Of a DNA stretch of 64,000 bases, positions 62,805 to 64,000 are shown in pieces (position 1 is the stretch's first letter; every line of letters begins with the position of its first letter). The translations under genes were made by a program, and so were the position numbers. Under the pieces are notes generated by a model, which worked only from the letters and a program-made list of their open reading frames with translations, ran no database searches and was not told the DNA's origin. Origin of the DNA: Halomonas citrativorans (GTDB lineage: Bacteria; Pseudomonadota; Gammaproteobacteria; Pseudomonadales; Halomonadaceae); the NCBI RefSeq assembly GCF_900163645.1, contig NZ_FUKM01000057.1:372001-436000 (forward strand), in the 5' to 3' direction.

Positions 62805-64000
62805 ATGCAGCCTTGCCCCATTAACTATTGGGCCACCGAAACTCCGCAGCATATTGCGCTACACAGTGGCTCAGTGACGCTTACTTATCGAATGCTCGAC
62901 AGGCGTATCGCCGCGCTGTCGCGACAGCTGGCGCAAAAGGGGTTTCAGCCTGGGGACACATTAATGGCCCCGGCCAAAGGCGCATTGGCCTCGTTATTAT
63001 TGGCCTGGGCTTGTCTGCGTGTCGGGGTGGTTTTCTGTCCGCTAAACCCGGCCTTTCCAAGCGCCCAGCAGCACGCGCTTGCCCAGCGCCTGCAGGCCAG
63101 CCGCATTTGTTATACGGAAGGTGAGCAGGGCGACGCGCAGGTAACGTCATCTGCTCCAGCGCCGATTACCCTCGATTTTTCCGAAGAACTAATTACCGAA
63201 CAAGCGGTGCAACTGAATACCGATCAGCGCTGTAACACGATTTTTACCTCGGGTTCCAGCGGCATGCCTAAAGCGGTACTGCACCGGCTGGGGAATCATC
63301 TGGCCTCGGCTAATGGTTCGGCAGCCTTAATTCCTGTTGACCAACAGAGCGGCTGGCTCTTGTCGCTACCGCTGTTTCATATTGGCGGCTACGCGATTCC
63401 CTTTCGCGTATTTCTCGAAGGTGGCCGGGTCATTCTGGATGATGGTGATGCGCCGCTGGCTGCACGCCTGGAACAACAGCCTATTACGCACCTTTCACTG
63501 GTACCCACTCAGCTCTGGCGCTTGTTACAAGCGGGCTTTGACCCCGCCAGAACACAGCTGCGCGAACTGCTGTTGGGCGGCGCGGCAATCCCCGCACCGC
63601 TGGTGGCACACATGACCTCGCTGGGGCTGGCGCCAAAAGTTAGTTATGGGCTATCTGAAATGGCAAGCCAGGTCTGTACCGGCACTCCCTCGGCACCAGG
63701 TGTTGTCGGCAAGCCACTTCCGGGGCGCGATGTTCGGATCATCAACAATGAAATACAGGTGCGGGGCGATACCCTGTTTAGCGGCTATTTAAATAACGGT
63801 GCGCTGGACCCAACCCTAAATGATGAGGGTTGGTTTGCCACGCGGGACAAGGGGTATTTCAATTCTGCGGGGGAACTGGTGGTTGAAGGGCGGCTGGATA
63901 ACGGCTTTATCTCCGGCGGTGAGAACATTCAGCCGGAAAGCATCGAACAGCGGTTGGTGGACCACCCTAGCGTCGCCCAAGCGCTGGTGGTTGCTGTGCC
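62805..64000 (+). CDS. menE: o-Succinylbenzoate-CoA ligase (MenE), 3' part cut by the window
   Basis: About 398 codons of an adenylate-forming ligase are visible; the gene runs off the right edge. It starts QPCPINYWATETPQHIAL, and carries the phosphate-binding TSGSSGMPKAVLHR near residue 148-161, LPLFHIGGYAIPFR near 190, and the GRLDNGFISGGENIQPESIE hinge region near 365. It couples o-succinylbenzoate to CoA for MenB. AGGAG stands before GTG (62802) and ATG (62805), both in frame. It is the last visible gene of the frd-men run. Confidence 0.92.
   Translation, partial: MQPCPINYWATETPQHIALHSGSVTLTYRMLDRRIAALSRQLAQKGFQPGDTLMAPAKGALASLLLAWACLRVGVVFCPLNPAFPSAQQHALAQRLQASRICYTEGEQGDAQVTSSAPAPITLDFSEELITEQAVQLNTDQRCNTIFTSGSSGMPKAVLHRLGNHLASANGSAALIPVDQQSGWLLSLPLFHIGGYAIPFRVFLEGGRVILDDGDAPLAARLEQQPITHLSLVPTQLWRLLQAGFDPARTQLRELLLGGAAIPAPLVAHMTSLGLAPKVSYGLSEMASQVCTGTPSAPGVVGKPLPGRDVRIINNEIQVRGDTLFSGYLNNGALDPTLNDEGWFATRDKGYFNSAGELVVEGRLDNGFISGGENIQPESIEQRLVDHPSVAQALVVAV

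Overview
The window looks like a chromosomal segment from a Halomonas/Vreelandella-type gammaproteobacterium. This is an inference from gene content: pyroglutamate, myo-inositol, malonate and GABA catabolic islands, TRAP and ABC importers, a YbiT-type ABC-F protein, a ZipA-like protein, and by eye moderate-to-high GC. No rRNA, tRNA, CRISPR array, phage gene or intact insertion sequence was recognised. The region is dense, with short intergenic spaces and several divergent promoter regions.

Layout. (1) 1-6080: the 5-oxoprolinase genes pxpC (partial), pxpB and pxpA run leftward, divergent from a LysR regulator followed by a three-gene TRAP transporter, probably a 5-oxoproline uptake and degradation unit. 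(2) 6097-8889: an HDOD signalling protein, a HAD-IB phosphatase and a TauE/SafE exporter. (3) 9000-23489: a large myo-inositol locus. An RpiR regulator, iolG and iolB run leftward; an ABC importer, a sugar isomerase, an iolC-DUF2090 fusion, iolD, iolE, mmsA/iolA and a second Gfo/Idh/MocA dehydrogenase run rightward. (4) 23589-29696: a DUF454 protein, a LysE-type exporter with a divergent ArgP-like regulator, and an Fbp/Thi-type ABC importer. (5) 29705-35028: malonate uptake and use (madM, madL, matB, matA) with a candidate operator, then ydfG. (6) 35274-43615: housekeeping and miscellaneous genes (HPP protein, ChaC, CbiX-like protein, ybiT, ZipA-like protein, old yellow enzyme, TauE/SafE exporter, transglycosylase-like lipoprotein). 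(7) 43688-49548: a GabR-like regulator divergent from an APC permease, gabD and gabT. (8) 49859-64000: a menaquinone and fumarate respiration island: menA, a DoxX-like protein, menF, menD, menH, a dicarboxylate carrier, frdABCD, menB, menC and menE (cut by the window end).

The most coherent system is region 8. Nearly the whole menaquinone pathway, from chorismate to demethylmenaquinone, lies with a four-subunit quinol:fumarate reductase and a C4-dicarboxylate carrier. A near-consensus FNR/ANR box (57420-57433) sits ahead of frdA. Together these could supply fumarate in exchange for succinate, make the low-potential quinone, and reduce fumarate without oxygen. That is notable if the host is a halomonad, since that group is usually described as ubiquinone-based. 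Each of the other islands also pairs a transporter, a regulator and catabolic enzymes, and several have candidate operators described below.
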